Positions 8,473-17,164 of a DNA stretch of 64,000 nucleotides are shown here, in pieces. The notes beneath the pieces were generated by a model, which saw only the letters and a list, made by a program, of their open reading frames with translations, was not told where the DNA came from and made no database searches. Source of the stretch: Bordetella petrii (GTDB lineage Bacteria > Pseudomonadota > Gammaproteobacteria > Burkholderiales > Burkholderiaceae_B); the NCBI GenBank assembly GCA_017745595.1, contig WMBV01000001.1, positions 248,001 to 312,000 of the forward strand, read 5' to 3'. The position numbers and the translations under genes were made by a program. How positions within the stretch are numbered: the stretch's first letter is position 1; each line of letters starts with the position of its first letter.

Positions 8473-9576
8473 CTATCGTCCGGACTTCAGTTCAGCCCAC
8501 ATGCGGGTCTGCAGGCGCTGGATGTTCAGGGGCTGGGCCTTGATCACGTAGAGCGTCTTGGCGACCTCGGGCGGCGGGTAGATCATGGGATTGTCGGCCA
8601 CGTCTTTCACCACGAACTCGCGCGCCGCCTTGTTGGCGTTGGGGTAGAACATGGTGTTGGTGATGGCCGCGTGTACCTGCGGCGTTTCGATATAGTTGAT
8701 GAACGCATGGGCGGCGTCGGGATGCGGCGCGTCTTTCGGAATGGCCATGACGTCGAACCAGGCCGGCGCCCCGCTCTGCGGGATGAAGTAATTGATTTCG
8801 TACGGGCGCTTGGCTTCTTGTGCGCGCTTGCGGGAAATCATCACGTCGCCCGAAAAGCCATACACCATGCACAGGTCGCCCACGGCCAGTTCGTCGATGT
8901 AGCCCGACGAGCTGAACTGGCGGATGTACGGGCGGATCTGCTTCAGCAAGGCCAGCGCGGCCTTGTAGTCGTCGGGGTTGTCGCTGTTGGGATCTTTGCC
9001 CAGGTATTTCAGCACCGCCGGAAACACCTGCGCGGCCTCGTCCAGCACCGATATGCCGCAGTCTTTCAGCTTGGCGGCGTTCTCGGGCTTGAACAGCATG
9101 TCCCAGCTGGCCAGGTCGACGCCGTCGCCCATGATCTGCTTGACCTTGGTGACGTTGTAGCCCAGGCCGTTGGTGCCGTAGCCCCACGGAATGACGTGCT
9201 CGTTGCCGGGATCGACCGACGCGACCAAAGCCATGATGTCGGGATCGAGGTTTTTCCAGTTCGGGATCTTGGACTTGTCCAGCTTCTGGTAGAGCCCGGC
9301 CTGGATCTGGCGCGAGGCATAGTGCGTGGACGGCACCACGACGTCATAGCCCGACTTGCCGGTCAGCAGCTTGGCCTGCAGCGTATCGTTGTTGTCGTAG
9401 ACGTCGTAGCGCACCTTGATGCCGGTTTCGCGCTCGAAACCCGGAATGGTATCGGGCGCCGTATATTCGGCCCAGTTATAGACATTGACGACCTGGTCTT
9501 GCGCCCACGCGCCCGCGGCGGCGGTGGCGGCCAGCGCCGCGCCCAGCGCCCATTGCATTCCCGCCTTGATTTTCAT
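8473..9576 (-). CDS. potF: Periplasmic polyamine-binding protein (PotF type)
   Basis: A 367-residue solute receptor with a Sec signal peptide (MKIKAGMQWALGAALAATAA, cleavage after AWA). The mature start QVVNVYNWAEYTAPDTIPGF is typical of PotF/PotD, and the Trp/Asp-rich pocket of the family is recognisable. It captures a polyamine and delivers it to PotGHI. It is the first gene of the operon, with a candidate promoter and operator just upstream (9606-9652). Putrescine specificity is suggested by similarity to PotF rather than PotD, but is inferred. Confidence 0.93.
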   Translation of the reverse strand: MKIKAGMQWALGAALAATAAAGAWAQDQVVNVYNWAEYTAPDTIPGFERETGIKVRYDVYDNNDTLQAKLLTGKSGYDVVVPSTHYASRQIQAGLYQKLDKSKIPNWKNLDPDIMALVASVDPGNEHVIPWGYGTNGLGYNVTKVKQIMGDGVDLASWDMLFKPENAAKLKDCGISVLDEAAQVFPAVLKYLGKDPNSDNPDDYKAALALLKQIRPYIRQFSSSGYIDELAVGDLCMVYGFSGDVMISRKRAQEAKRPYEINYFIPQSGAPAWFDVMAIPKDAPHPDAAHAFINYIETPQVHAAITNTMFYPNANKAAREFVVKDVADNPMIYPPPEVAKTLYVIKAQPLNIQRLQTRMWAELKSGR

Positions 9577-9605
9577 TGCGAGCCCCTTGCCTCTCAGTGC
9601 AAAAA

Positions 9606-9652
9606 TTTGCCAAAGGGCAAAATGATAAAGCCTTTTTACGCGGGGTTGTCCA
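9606..9652 (-). promoter_or_regulatory. Candidate potF promoter with overlapping inverted repeat
   Basis: Read on the minus strand, TGGACA (9652-9647) and TTTATC (9629-9624) are 17 nt apart. Immediately downstream is a perfect inverted repeat, TTTGCC at 9606-9611 and GGCAAA at 9616-9621 with a 4-nt spacer. It would sit at or just after the transcription start, a typical place for a repressor. No regulator gene for it lies nearby. Confidence 0.4.
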
Positions 9653-9693
9653 GGAAAAGCCGGAGAAGCCGGGCTTTTTGCCCCCGACTCGCC

Positions 9694-9783
9694 AGGTATC
9701 AGGCTCCGCAGGTGCCTGACACTGCTGTGTGCAGATACCGCCGCCCGCTTTCGGTGTCCGACACCCTGCGGGAGTCGGACACC
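9694..9783. repeat. REP-like palindrome pair (locus 1)
   Basis: A good copy of the 31-nt hairpin element (9753-9783: GGTGTCCGAC arm, CCCTGCGGG centre, GTCGGACACC arm) faces a decayed copy (9694-9723, with GCTCCGCAGG centre) across a 29-nt core. It lies between the kdkA-like stop and the potF promoter, so it ends one minus-strand unit before the next begins. See the REP finding for the family description. Confidence 0.85.
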
Positions 9784-9811
9784 TGGAGACCTGGAGCCCC
9801 CACCCCGCCGA

Positions 9812-10531
9812 TCAGTCCAGGCAGGCCCGGTATGCCTGGTCGAGCCGGGCCCAGAAGGCCAGGCCGGCCTGGCCGCCCACTTTTTGCAGCGAGCGCCGCA
9901 GGCGCAGCAGGTTGGCGCGGCGGGCGCGGGGCGACACGCCGCCCGCCGTGCCCCGGTCGAAGTCGATCAGCCACGCGCGGCCCTGGGCGTCGAGCAGGAT
10001 GTTGTAGGCGTTCAGGTCGGCATGCCACACCCCCAGCCGGTGCATGGCGGCAATGGCGCTGGCCGCGGCATCCCAGGCGGGCTCGTCCAGCACCTGCGCC
10101 AGCGGCCGCACCTGGGGAATGCGTTCCACCAGGATCGCGGCGCGGTAAGCCAGCCCCTGGCGCCAGTACGCCGCCGCCAGCGGCGCCGGCACGCTCAGGC
10201 CGCGCTCGCGCATCCAGGCCAGCAACCGGTATTCGCGAAAGCTGCGGGTGCGGGACTCGCCCTGCCACCCATAGGCATCGCGGCTGATCCGCGCCACCAG
10301 GCCGCCGCGCCGGTAGCGGCGCAGCACGCCCTGCCAATCGTCGTGCTGTACGAACCAGGCGGCCTGGCGCCCGCCGGCCTGCACCGGGCTGGCCTGCGCG
10401 CCATACCATTGCGGGTCGAGCCAGTGCGGGCCGGCCGCCCCCAGGCGGGGATCGCACAGCATGGCGCCGGCCGGCGGGCCGGCCCAGGCCAGCCGCTGCG
10501 CGCCCGCGTCGCGGGGCGCTTCAGTCGTCAC
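9812..10531 (-). CDS. kdkA: 3-deoxy-D-manno-octulosonic acid (Kdo) kinase, KdkA/WaaP family
   Basis: A 239-residue lipopolysaccharide kinase that would phosphorylate Kdo in the inner core at the cytoplasmic face of the inner membrane. The kinase catalytic loop HADLNAYNILLD and the metal-binding LIDFDRG are intact near residues 165-190, and the C-terminal LRRSLQK segment is also family-like. I chose the GTG at 10531, which overlaps the globin gene by 11 nt and gives the usual family length (about 240). An internal ATG (MLCDPRLG) would lose the N-terminal strand. The gene ends in front of the REP-like pair. Confidence 0.85.
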   Translation of the reverse strand: MTTEAPRDAGAQRLAWAGPPAGAMLCDPRLGAAGPHWLDPQWYGAQASPVQAGGRQAAWFVQHDDWQGVLRRYRRGGLVARISRDAYGWQGESRTRSFREYRLLAWMRERGLSVPAPLAAAYWRQGLAYRAAILVERIPQVRPLAQVLDEPAWDAAASAIAAMHRLGVWHADLNAYNILLDAQGRAWLIDFDRGTAGGVSPRARRANLLRLRRSLQKVGGQAGLAFWARLDQAYRACLD

Positions 10532-10946
10532 GGTTGCGCATCCAGTCGGCCACGCCATAGAACGCCTCGAGCAGCCGATCGATGAGTTCGGGCGCCAGCC
10601 CCTGGTCTTCCATGGCGCGTCCCATGCAGGCCAGCCACTGGTCGCGTTCGACGCGGCCGATGGAAAACGGCAGGTGGCGCGCCCGCAAGCGCGGATGGCC
10701 ATAGCGCTCGATGTAATAGTTGGGGCCGCCGAAATAGCCGCACAGGAACAGGAACAGCTTGTCGCGCGCCGAGTCCAGGCTGGGCCCGTGCGTGGCGCGC
10801 AAGGCGGCCAGGTCGGGCTCGATGTCCATCAGGTCGTAGAACCGATCGACCAGCGCGCGGATGGCGGGTTCGCCGCCCAGCGTGTCGAACAGCGTCGACG
10901 AGGTCTGCAGCGATTCGACCTGGGGTTGGACACGGGTGGGAGTCAT
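10521..10946 (-). CDS. Group II truncated haemoglobin (GlbO type)
   Basis: A 141-residue 2-on-2 globin. Tyr-B10 is in VDRFYDLM, the proximal His is in the RYGHPRLRARH segment, and Trp-G8 is in RDQWLACM; YFGGPNYY is characteristic of group II. Such proteins bind O2 and are linked to NO or peroxide chemistry. The start ATG overlaps the permease stop (TGATG at 10946), and its tail overlaps the Kdo kinase, so three unrelated-looking functions are translationally chained. Confidence 0.92.
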   Translation of the reverse strand: MTPTRVQPQVESLQTSSTLFDTLGGEPAIRALVDRFYDLMDIEPDLAALRATHGPSLDSARDKLFLFLCGYFGGPNYYIERYGHPRLRARHLPFSIGRVERDQWLACMGRAMEDQGLAPELIDRLLEAFYGVADWMRNRDD

Positions 10947-13480
10947 CAAGCTTCTCGCAAAGTCAGTAAAGGCGGGGCCCGCAGCACGCCGCGCAGCGCC
11001 ATCGCGGCCCCGGCCCAGGCGGCCGCCATGCCGACGCCCACGCCCGCCAGCCAGGGCCAGGCGCTGAGCGTAATACGGAAATCGAACACATAGGCGGACA
11101 AGGCCCAGGCAACGACACTGGCGCCGGCCGCCGCCAGCAGGCCGGCCAGCCCGCCCACGGCCAGCACTTCCAGGCGCTGGGCGCGCGCCAGCTGGGCCCG
11201 GGTGGCGCCCAGCGCGCGCAGCACGGCGGCCTCGCGCACCCGTTCGTCGCGGGTGGCCGTCAGGGCCGCGGCCAGCACCAGCACCCCGGCCGCCAGCGTG
11301 AACACGAATAATAGCTGGACCGCGGTGATCACCTGGTCCAGCACCGCCTGCAGCTGGTTCAGGATCGATCCCACGTCGAACACCGTCAGGTTGGGAAACT
11401 GGCGCAGCAGTTCGCGCGGCAGCTCGGCCTGGCCGGGCGGCAGGTGAAACGACGTGATCCAGCTTTGCGGCAGCCCCTGCAGCGCCGCCGGCGACAGCAG
11501 GGCGAAGAAGTTGACCTGCATGGAATCCCAGTCGACGCTGCGGGTGCCCGCCACCGTGACCTGGACTTGCTGGCCGCCGATATCGAAGGTCAGCACGTCG
11601 CCCGCCGACAGGCGCAGCGCGGTGGCCAGGCCGGACTCCAGCGAGACCTCGTGCGCATCGGGGCGCAGCCAGCGCCCCTGCTCGATGCGGTTGCCGGCCG
11701 GCAGCGTGGCGCCGTACGACAGATTGAATTCGCGGTCGACCAGGCGCTTGGCGCGCGGCTCGTCGTAGTCGGCCGGGCTGACCGCGCGGCCATCGACCGC
11801 GACCAGCCGGCCCCGCACCATGGGCCACAGCGCCACGCCGTCCAGGCCATGACCCGCCAGGAAATCGAGCACGGGCTGGCGCTGGTCGGGCTGGATGTTG
11901 ATCAGGAAACGGTTGGGCGCATCGGGGGGCAGCGTGCGCTGCCAACCCGCCACCAGGTCGGTGCGGGTCATGGCCAGCAGCAACAGCGCCATCAGGCCGA
12001 TGGCCAGCGCGCATACCTGGGTGATGGTGGCGGCGCGCCGGCGCACCACGCCGGCCAGCGCGAAGCGCAGCGCCGGCAGGCCGGCCACCGCGCCGCGCAG
12101 GCGGGCCAGGCCCAGCACACACAGCCAGGCCACCAGGGCGTACACCGCGAAGGCCCCCAGGAAGCCGCCCGCCACCACCGCGCCCAGCCGCGCGTTGCCG
12201 GCGAACCACCAGATCAGCAGGGCGAAGCCGGCCGCGCCCAGGGCATAGCCGGCCACGCCGCGGGCGCGCAGCGTGTCGGCATCGCGGCGCAGCACGCGGG
12301 CCGGGGGCACATGGCGCAACTGCGCCAGCGAGGGCAGCGCGAAGCCCAGCAGCAACAGCACCCCGGTGACCAGGCCCTGCAGGGCCGGAATGCCCGACGG
12401 CGCGGGCAGCCGGGTGTCGATCAGCCCGCCCAGCACCCATACCAGGCCCTGGTGCGCGGCATAGCCCAGCAGGCAACCGGCCGCCGAGGCGAACAGGCCG
12501 ACCAGCGTGAATTCCAGCACCAGCATGCGCGAAACCTGCGCCTGCACGGCGCCCAGGCAGCGCATCACCGCAATGCCGTCGCGGTGCCGCTGCATGAACC
12601 GCCCCGCCGCCAGCGCCACCGCCACCGCCGAGATCAGCACCGCCAGCAGCGCCACCAGCGACAGGAAGCGCTGCGCGCGGTCGAGCGTGCGCTGCACTTC
12701 GGGCCGCCCGGATTCCAGGGTAGCCAGCTTCTGGCCGCGCTGCAGGCGCGGCCGCAGCCAGTCGGTATACGCGGCCACCGCGGCCGGTTCGCCGGCCACC
12801 AGCAAGGCATAGCCGATGCGGCTGCCCGGCGCCACCAGGCCGGTGGCCGGCAGGTCGTCGGCGCGCATCATCACGCGCGGCGCCACGTTCACGAATTGCA
12901 TGCCGCGATCGGGCTCGTAGGTGATCACGCGCGCCACGCGCAGCCGGCTGTCGCCCAGGCCGATGGTGTCGCCCACCCCGATGTCCAGCAGCGCCAGCAA
13001 TTGCGGGTCGGCCCAGACCGTGCCGGGGGCCGGGATGTCGCGCGTCGGCGCGCCTTCGGCATAGGCTGCGTCGGCCACGCTCAGGCTGCCGCGCAGCGGA
13101 TAGCCCGGCTCGACCGCCTTGAGCGACACCAGCTGGGCGGCATCGCCCGCGCTGGCCATGGACGGAAACTGCAGGGTGCGCGACACGGCCAGCCCGCGCT
13201 CGCCGGCGGCGTCGGTGAACGCGGCCGCGATGGGTTCGTCGGCATCGAGCACCAGGTCGGCGCCCAGCATCTGGCTGGCATCGCGCTGCAATGCGCGGCC
13301 CACCCGGTCGGCCAGGAACCCCACACTGGTGACGGCCGCCACCGCCACGACCAGGGCCAGCACCAGCAGGCGCAGTTCGCCGGCGCGGGCGTCGCGCATC
13401 ATCATGCGGGCGCCCAGGCGCAGGGCCGCCAGCAGGCCGGGCGGCCGGGCGCGGGAAGAAGAATCAGGGAAATCCATCAT
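10946..13480 (-). CDS. FtsX-like ABC transporter permease (YbbP/COG3127 family)
   Basis: An 844-residue inner-membrane permease with a TM helix after the cytosolic N-terminus (LRLLVLALVVAVAAVTSVGFLADRV, about residues 38-62), large periplasmic domains, and two FtsX-type four-helix blocks, one mid-protein and one at the C-terminus. This is the YbbP layout, whose partner ATPase is normally YbbA, encoded next door. No ATPase gene is adjacent here: upstream is the divergent TRAP operon, downstream the globin. The start at 13480 (MMDF) is the first of two tandem Met codons. Confidence 0.88.
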   Translation of the reverse strand: MMDFPDSSSRARPPGLLAALRLGARMMMRDARAGELRLLVLALVVAVAAVTSVGFLADRVGRALQRDASQMLGADLVLDADEPIAAAFTDAAGERGLAVSRTLQFPSMASAGDAAQLVSLKAVEPGYPLRGSLSVADAAYAEGAPTRDIPAPGTVWADPQLLALLDIGVGDTIGLGDSRLRVARVITYEPDRGMQFVNVAPRVMMRADDLPATGLVAPGSRIGYALLVAGEPAAVAAYTDWLRPRLQRGQKLATLESGRPEVQRTLDRAQRFLSLVALLAVLISAVAVALAAGRFMQRHRDGIAVMRCLGAVQAQVSRMLVLEFTLVGLFASAAGCLLGYAAHQGLVWVLGGLIDTRLPAPSGIPALQGLVTGVLLLLGFALPSLAQLRHVPPARVLRRDADTLRARGVAGYALGAAGFALLIWWFAGNARLGAVVAGGFLGAFAVYALVAWLCVLGLARLRGAVAGLPALRFALAGVVRRRAATITQVCALAIGLMALLLLAMTRTDLVAGWQRTLPPDAPNRFLINIQPDQRQPVLDFLAGHGLDGVALWPMVRGRLVAVDGRAVSPADYDEPRAKRLVDREFNLSYGATLPAGNRIEQGRWLRPDAHEVSLESGLATALRLSAGDVLTFDIGGQQVQVTVAGTRSVDWDSMQVNFFALLSPAALQGLPQSWITSFHLPPGQAELPRELLRQFPNLTVFDVGSILNQLQAVLDQVITAVQLLFVFTLAAGVLVLAAALTATRDERVREAAVLRALGATRAQLARAQRLEVLAVGGLAGLLAAAGASVVAWALSAYVFDFRITLSAWPWLAGVGVGMAAAWAGAAMALRGVLRAPPLLTLREA

Positions 13481-13587
13481 TCTGCAATGGTAACCAATGG
13501 CCTGTTTGACAGGGGAATCCCGCTATCATGCGCGCTGGGCGTAACATGCGAGCGCCATACCAATATTTGCTCACCGGAGAAGACACC

Positions 13588-14565
13588 ATGCGTAAGACCT
13601 GGCTTGCCGCCACCCTTTTCGCTGCCTGCGCGGCCACCGCCGCGCTGCCCGCAGCCGCCCAGAACACCCTGAAAATGGCCTATGCGCTGTCCACCTCGTC
13701 GCACTACGGCGCCGGCGCGGAAGCCTTCGCCAAGTCGATCGAAGCCTCGACCAACGGCAAATACAAGGTGCAGCAGTTCGCCAACAGCGCGCTGGGCGGC
13801 GAACGCGAAGTCATCGAAGGCCTGCAGATCGGCACCATCGACCTGGCCATCGTGTCCACCGGCGCCACCCTGAATTTCGTGCCCGAGACCGGCGTCTTCG
13901 ACATTCCCTTCCTGCTGCGCGACCTGCAGCACGCCCGCAAGGTGCTCGACAGCAAGATCGGCCAGGACATGCTGGCCAAGTTCCCCGACCGCGGCATCGT
14001 GGCGCTGGCCTGGGGCGAACAAGGCTTTCGCCACCTGACCAACAACGTGCGGCCGGTGAAGACGCCCGCCGACGCCAAGGGCCTGAAGATCCGCACCACC
14101 GAAAACCCCATCCATATCGCGGCTTTCCGCGCCATCGGCATCCTGCCCACCCCCATGGCCTGGCCCGAAGTGGCCACCGCCCTGCAGCAAGGCACGATCG
14201 ACGGCCAGGAAAACCCGTTGTCGGTCATCACCTCGGCCAAGCTGTCGCAGATCCAGAAGTACCTGTCGCTGACCGGCCACGTCTACGGGCCCGCCCTGGT
14301 GCTGATGTCGGCCAACGTGTATGACGGCCTGTCCGATGCCGAGAGGGCCAGCTTCAAGGAAGCCGGCAAGGCCTCGGCCCAGGCCATGCGCGACTACGTC
14401 GACAACATCGAGAAAACCGGCGTCGAACAGCTGCGCAAAGAAGGCATGCAAGTCACCACCGACGTCGACCGCGACGCCTTCGCCGCCGCCGTGGAACCGG
14501 CCTACGCCGAGTACTACAAGAAGTACGACAAGAAGTTGATCCAGGCGATCCGCGACACCAAGTAA
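13588..14565 (+). CDS. dctP: TRAP transporter periplasmic substrate-binding protein (DctP family)
   Basis: A 325-residue DctP-type receptor. I chose the ATG at 13588 because a GGAGA ribosome site precedes it and the encoded N-terminus is a clean signal peptide (MRKTWLAATLFAACAATAAL, ending AAA-QNTLK). The family's carboxylate-binding Arg region is visible as KGLKIRTTENPIH, near residues 165-178. It binds an organic acid and presents it to DctQM. It starts about 107 nt after the divergent permease gene. Confidence 0.92.
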   Translation: MRKTWLAATLFAACAATAALPAAAQNTLKMAYALSTSSHYGAGAEAFAKSIEASTNGKYKVQQFANSALGGEREVIEGLQIGTIDLAIVSTGATLNFVPETGVFDIPFLLRDLQHARKVLDSKIGQDMLAKFPDRGIVALAWGEQGFRHLTNNVRPVKTPADAKGLKIRTTENPIHIAAFRAIGILPTPMAWPEVATALQQGTIDGQENPLSVITSAKLSQIQKYLSLTGHVYGPALVLMSANVYDGLSDAERASFKEAGKASAQAMRDYVDNIEKTGVEQLRKEGMQVTTDVDRDAFAAAVEPAYAEYYKKYDKKLIQAIRDTK

Positions 14566-14657
14566 GGCCGTCCCGGCCCGGCCGGGCCGCCGCGCGCGGT
14601 CCGGCCCCGTCTGCTTCATCCCGTATTCCCGCCCTTCTCCCGCATCCGGACTTCACC

Positions 14658-15158
14658 ATGCGCCAGCTTCGTCTTGCCGAAAGCGCTCTGTTCAAGGGTG
14701 TATCGGTCATTGCCCAGGTCCTGCTCGTGGCCTCGGCCGCCGCCGCCTTCTATCAGGTCATTGCCCGCTTCATCCTGCACGAACCCTCCGACTGGAGCGA
14801 GGTGCTGACCCGCGCGCTGCTGATCTGGACGGTGCTGCTGGGCATCGCCCTGGCCTTCCGCCGCGGCGCGATGATCAGCGTAGAGCTGCTGCACAACCTG
14901 CTGCAAGGCCACAAGCGGCGCTTGCTGGAACACCTGATCGCCATCATCTGCGTGGCCTTTCTGGTGTTCATCGCCTGGGTGGGCGGGCAGATGACTTACC
15001 GGGTGCGCTTCCAGAACGTGCCCAGCCTGAATATTTCGATTTCCTGGATTTACCTGGCGATTCCGGTGGGCACCTCGCTGGCGGCCATTGCCGTACTGGC
15101 GCGCTGGCTGCTCGGCGCCGACGAGCCCGCCCTGGTGCGCAACGACGCGCAGGGATGA
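14658..15158 (+). CDS. dctQ: TRAP transporter small permease (DctQ family)
   Basis: A 166-residue membrane protein with four hydrophobic segments and the DctQ landmark W(S)EVLTRALLIW followed by RRGAMISVELL. It couples the receptor to the large permease. It follows dctP by 92 nt of GC-rich DNA and is separated from dctM by an unusual 262-nt spacer holding a strong hairpin. Confidence 0.9.
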   Translation: MRQLRLAESALFKGVSVIAQVLLVASAAAAFYQVIARFILHEPSDWSEVLTRALLIWTVLLGIALAFRRGAMISVELLHNLLQGHKRRLLEHLIAIICVAFLVFIAWVGGQMTYRVRFQNVPSLNISISWIYLAIPVGTSLAAIAVLARWLLGADEPALVRNDAQG

Positions 15159-15221
15159 GGCCCACCCCCGAAGCGCTGCGCGCGTTCCACCTCGCGGCTG
15201 GCAGGCCGCTCGGATTCGCCA

Positions 15222-15255
15222 GGCAGGGAACAGTCCTCAAGGACTGTTCCCTGCC
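15222..15255. repeat. Perfect 15-bp inverted repeat between dctQ and dctM
   Basis: A 15-nt arm (GGCAGGGAACAGTCC) and its exact complement flank a TCAA loop. No T-run follows, so it is not a standard intrinsic terminator. The surrounding spacer (15159-15420) is very GC-rich and has several CCC/GGG-type inverted stretches, ending in an AT-rich 30 nt just before dctM. No convincing gene is seen in the spacer. It may be a repetitive element, an mRNA processing or stabilising hairpin, or an attenuator. Confidence 0.75.
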
Positions 15256-15420
15256 CGGGCTCATCCCCCTCAAGGGGGCGGCGCTGGCGGACCGGCGGAG
15301 CCGGAGCCGCGGCGCCCCGGATCGAGGCGCGCTGGTGCCATGTGGCGACAAGGAGCGCGTAGCAGCCGGGGAGCAGGCAGTGACGAAGAACTTATATGTA
15401 CTAACTAAAGAAAGTACGCC

Positions 15421-16698
15421 ATGTCTCAATTAATGATCTTGACGATGCTGATCTTCTTCGGGCTGTCGGTGCCCGTGGCGGTCGCGATCGGTCTGGCCAG
15501 CCTGGCTGGCGTGTCGCTGGGCGGGCTGCCCTGGCTGGTGGTGGCCCAGCAGCTGTATGCGGCGCTCGACAAATATCCGCTGGTGGCCGTGCCCTTCTTC
15601 ATTCTGGCCGGCAACCTGATGGAAGCGGGCGGCATTTCGGACCGCATGGTCGAGTTCGCCAAAAGCGTGGTGGGCGGCGTCCAGGGCGGGCTGGCCTGCA
15701 CCTGCGTGCTGACCTGCATGATCTTCGCCGCGGTGGCCGGCTCCAGCGTAGCCACCACCTTCGCCGTGGGCGCGATCCTGATCCCCGCGATGGTCCGCCA
15801 CGGCTACCCGGCGCCCTTCGCCGCGTCGCTGCAGGCCAGCGCGGCGGAACTGGGCGTGATCATCCCGCCGTCCATCCCGATGATTCTGTTCGCCGTGTCC
15901 ACCGACACCTCGACCGGCGAGCTCTTCATCGCCGGCGTCGTGCCCGGCATCCTGATCGGCGGCGCGCTGATGCTGTATGTGTGGCTGTACGCCAAGCGCC
16001 ACGGCCTGGGCAAACGCGACGGCGAAGGCCGCCTGCCGCTGTGGCCGGCCTTCAAGCGCGCCTGGCTGGCGCTGCTGATGCCGGTGATCATCCTGGGCGG
16101 CATCTATGGCGGCATCTTCACGCCCACCGAAGCCTCGGTCGTGGCGGTGGTGTACGCGGTGGTGGTCGGCAAGTTCGTCTACGGCAAGCTCAGCTTCCGC
16201 ACACTGTCCGACACCCTGCACCGCTCGGTGATTTCCACGTCGGTCATCATGTTCATCATCGCCAACGCCGGCGTGTTCAGCTTCCTGCTCAACCGGGCCG
16301 GCGTGCCCGACGCGCTGGGCACCTGGCTGGCGCAACTGTTCCACGACAAGACCGCCTTCCTGCTGGGCATGAATGCCGCGCTGTTCATCATCGGCATGTT
16401 CATCGAAACCTCGGCCTCGGTGGTGGTGCTGGCCCCGCTGCTGCTCCCGGTCGCCATGCAGTTCGGCGTCGAGCCGGTGCACTTCGGCGTCATCATGGTG
16501 GTCAACCTGGCGCTGGGCATGATCACGCCGCCATTCGGCGTGAACCTGTTCGCCGCTTGCGCGGTGGCCGGGCTGCCGTTGGAACGCCTGGTCCGCCCCC
16601 TGATTCCATTCGTATTGGTGGTCATCGCCTGCCTGATGGTCATTACCTACTGGCCCGGCCTGTCGCTGGGGCTGCGCGACCTGGTCTACGCCAAGTAG
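15421..16698 (+). CDS. dctM: TRAP transporter large permease (DctM family)
   Basis: A 425-residue, about 12-TM secondary transporter that uses an ion gradient to import the DctP ligand. Family landmarks include IPPSIPMILFAVSTDTSTGELFIAG near residue 156 and ITPPFGVNLFAACAVAGLPLE near residue 365. The start is preceded by a purine-rich AAAGAAAGT stretch. The gene is distanced from dctQ by the hairpin-bearing spacer but on the same strand, so it should be part of the same operon. Confidence 0.93.
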   Translation: MSQLMILTMLIFFGLSVPVAVAIGLASLAGVSLGGLPWLVVAQQLYAALDKYPLVAVPFFILAGNLMEAGGISDRMVEFAKSVVGGVQGGLACTCVLTCMIFAAVAGSSVATTFAVGAILIPAMVRHGYPAPFAASLQASAAELGVIIPPSIPMILFAVSTDTSTGELFIAGVVPGILIGGALMLYVWLYAKRHGLGKRDGEGRLPLWPAFKRAWLALLMPVIILGGIYGGIFTPTEASVVAVVYAVVVGKFVYGKLSFRTLSDTLHRSVISTSVIMFIIANAGVFSFLLNRAGVPDALGTWLAQLFHDKTAFLLGMNAALFIIGMFIETSASVVVLAPLLLPVAMQFGVEPVHFGVIMVVNLALGMITPPFGVNLFAACAVAGLPLERLVRPLIPFVLVVIACLMVITYWPGLSLGLRDLVYAK

Positions 16699-16728
16699 CC
16701 GGCCGCCGCGTGTGATACCGTTGCTGGC

Positions 16729-17133
16729 GTGATGAATGTTCCGTTTCCCATCCGCCAGGAATGCCCGCCCGGGGCCTGTATCTGCGACCGCGACCGGCTG
16801 CTGGCCGCGCCTGGCGGCGATATCCGCATCCTGCGCCTGACCCGCGAAGAAGAAAAAAAACTGGTGGCGCGCCTGGAAAACCTGGCCAGCCTGGACGATC
16901 TGCGGCGCATGCAGCAGCTGATGCATGCGCAGCTGGGCATTCTGCTGACCATCGCGCCGGGCGCCCACGAAGTGCGCACGGTGCGCGGCCTGCGCATCGA
17001 AATCGCCGACCTGCCCGGGCTGTGCAACAAGACCCGGCAAACCCTCCCCGCGGCCATCCGCCGCGGCCTGGAACGCAAGCCGGAAATCGTTTATACGCTG
17101 CTTGATTCGTACGACCTGCTGGGTGGCGCCTGA
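16729..17133 (+). CDS. Conserved-looking hypothetical protein with N-terminal Cys cluster
   Basis: A 134-residue protein I do not recognise. The N-terminus has ECPPGACICDRDR (C-x4-C-x-C) and another Cys lies in LPGLCNK. The middle is a charged helix (LTREEEKKLVARLENLASLDDLRRMQQLMHAQ region). It starts 30 nt after dctM, so it may ride on the TRAP transcript. Two Met codons in tandem (16729, 16732) are equally possible starts. A small metal- or Fe-S-binding protein is conceivable, but nothing beyond the cysteines supports it. Confidence 0.6.
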   Translation: MMNVPFPIRQECPPGACICDRDRLLAAPGGDIRILRLTREEEKKLVARLENLASLDDLRRMQQLMHAQLGILLTIAPGAHEVRTVRGLRIEIADLPGLCNKTRQTLPAAIRRGLERKPEIVYTLLDSYDLLGGA

Positions 17134-17164
17134 ACGCCGCCGCCCACTGTAGCGCCGCGACGGC

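Noticed and set aside
13506-13529. TTGACA and TATCAT upstream of dctP as a promoter
   Set aside because: The two hexamers are only 12 nt apart, too close for sigma-70.
11444-13672. Long open frame of about 740 codons on the plus strand opposite the permease
   Set aside because: It is rich in His, Gln, Arg and Gly, has no motif, and mirrors the codon bias of a real minus-strand gene. The same applies to long open frames opposite dctM, paaA-D and rpsA.
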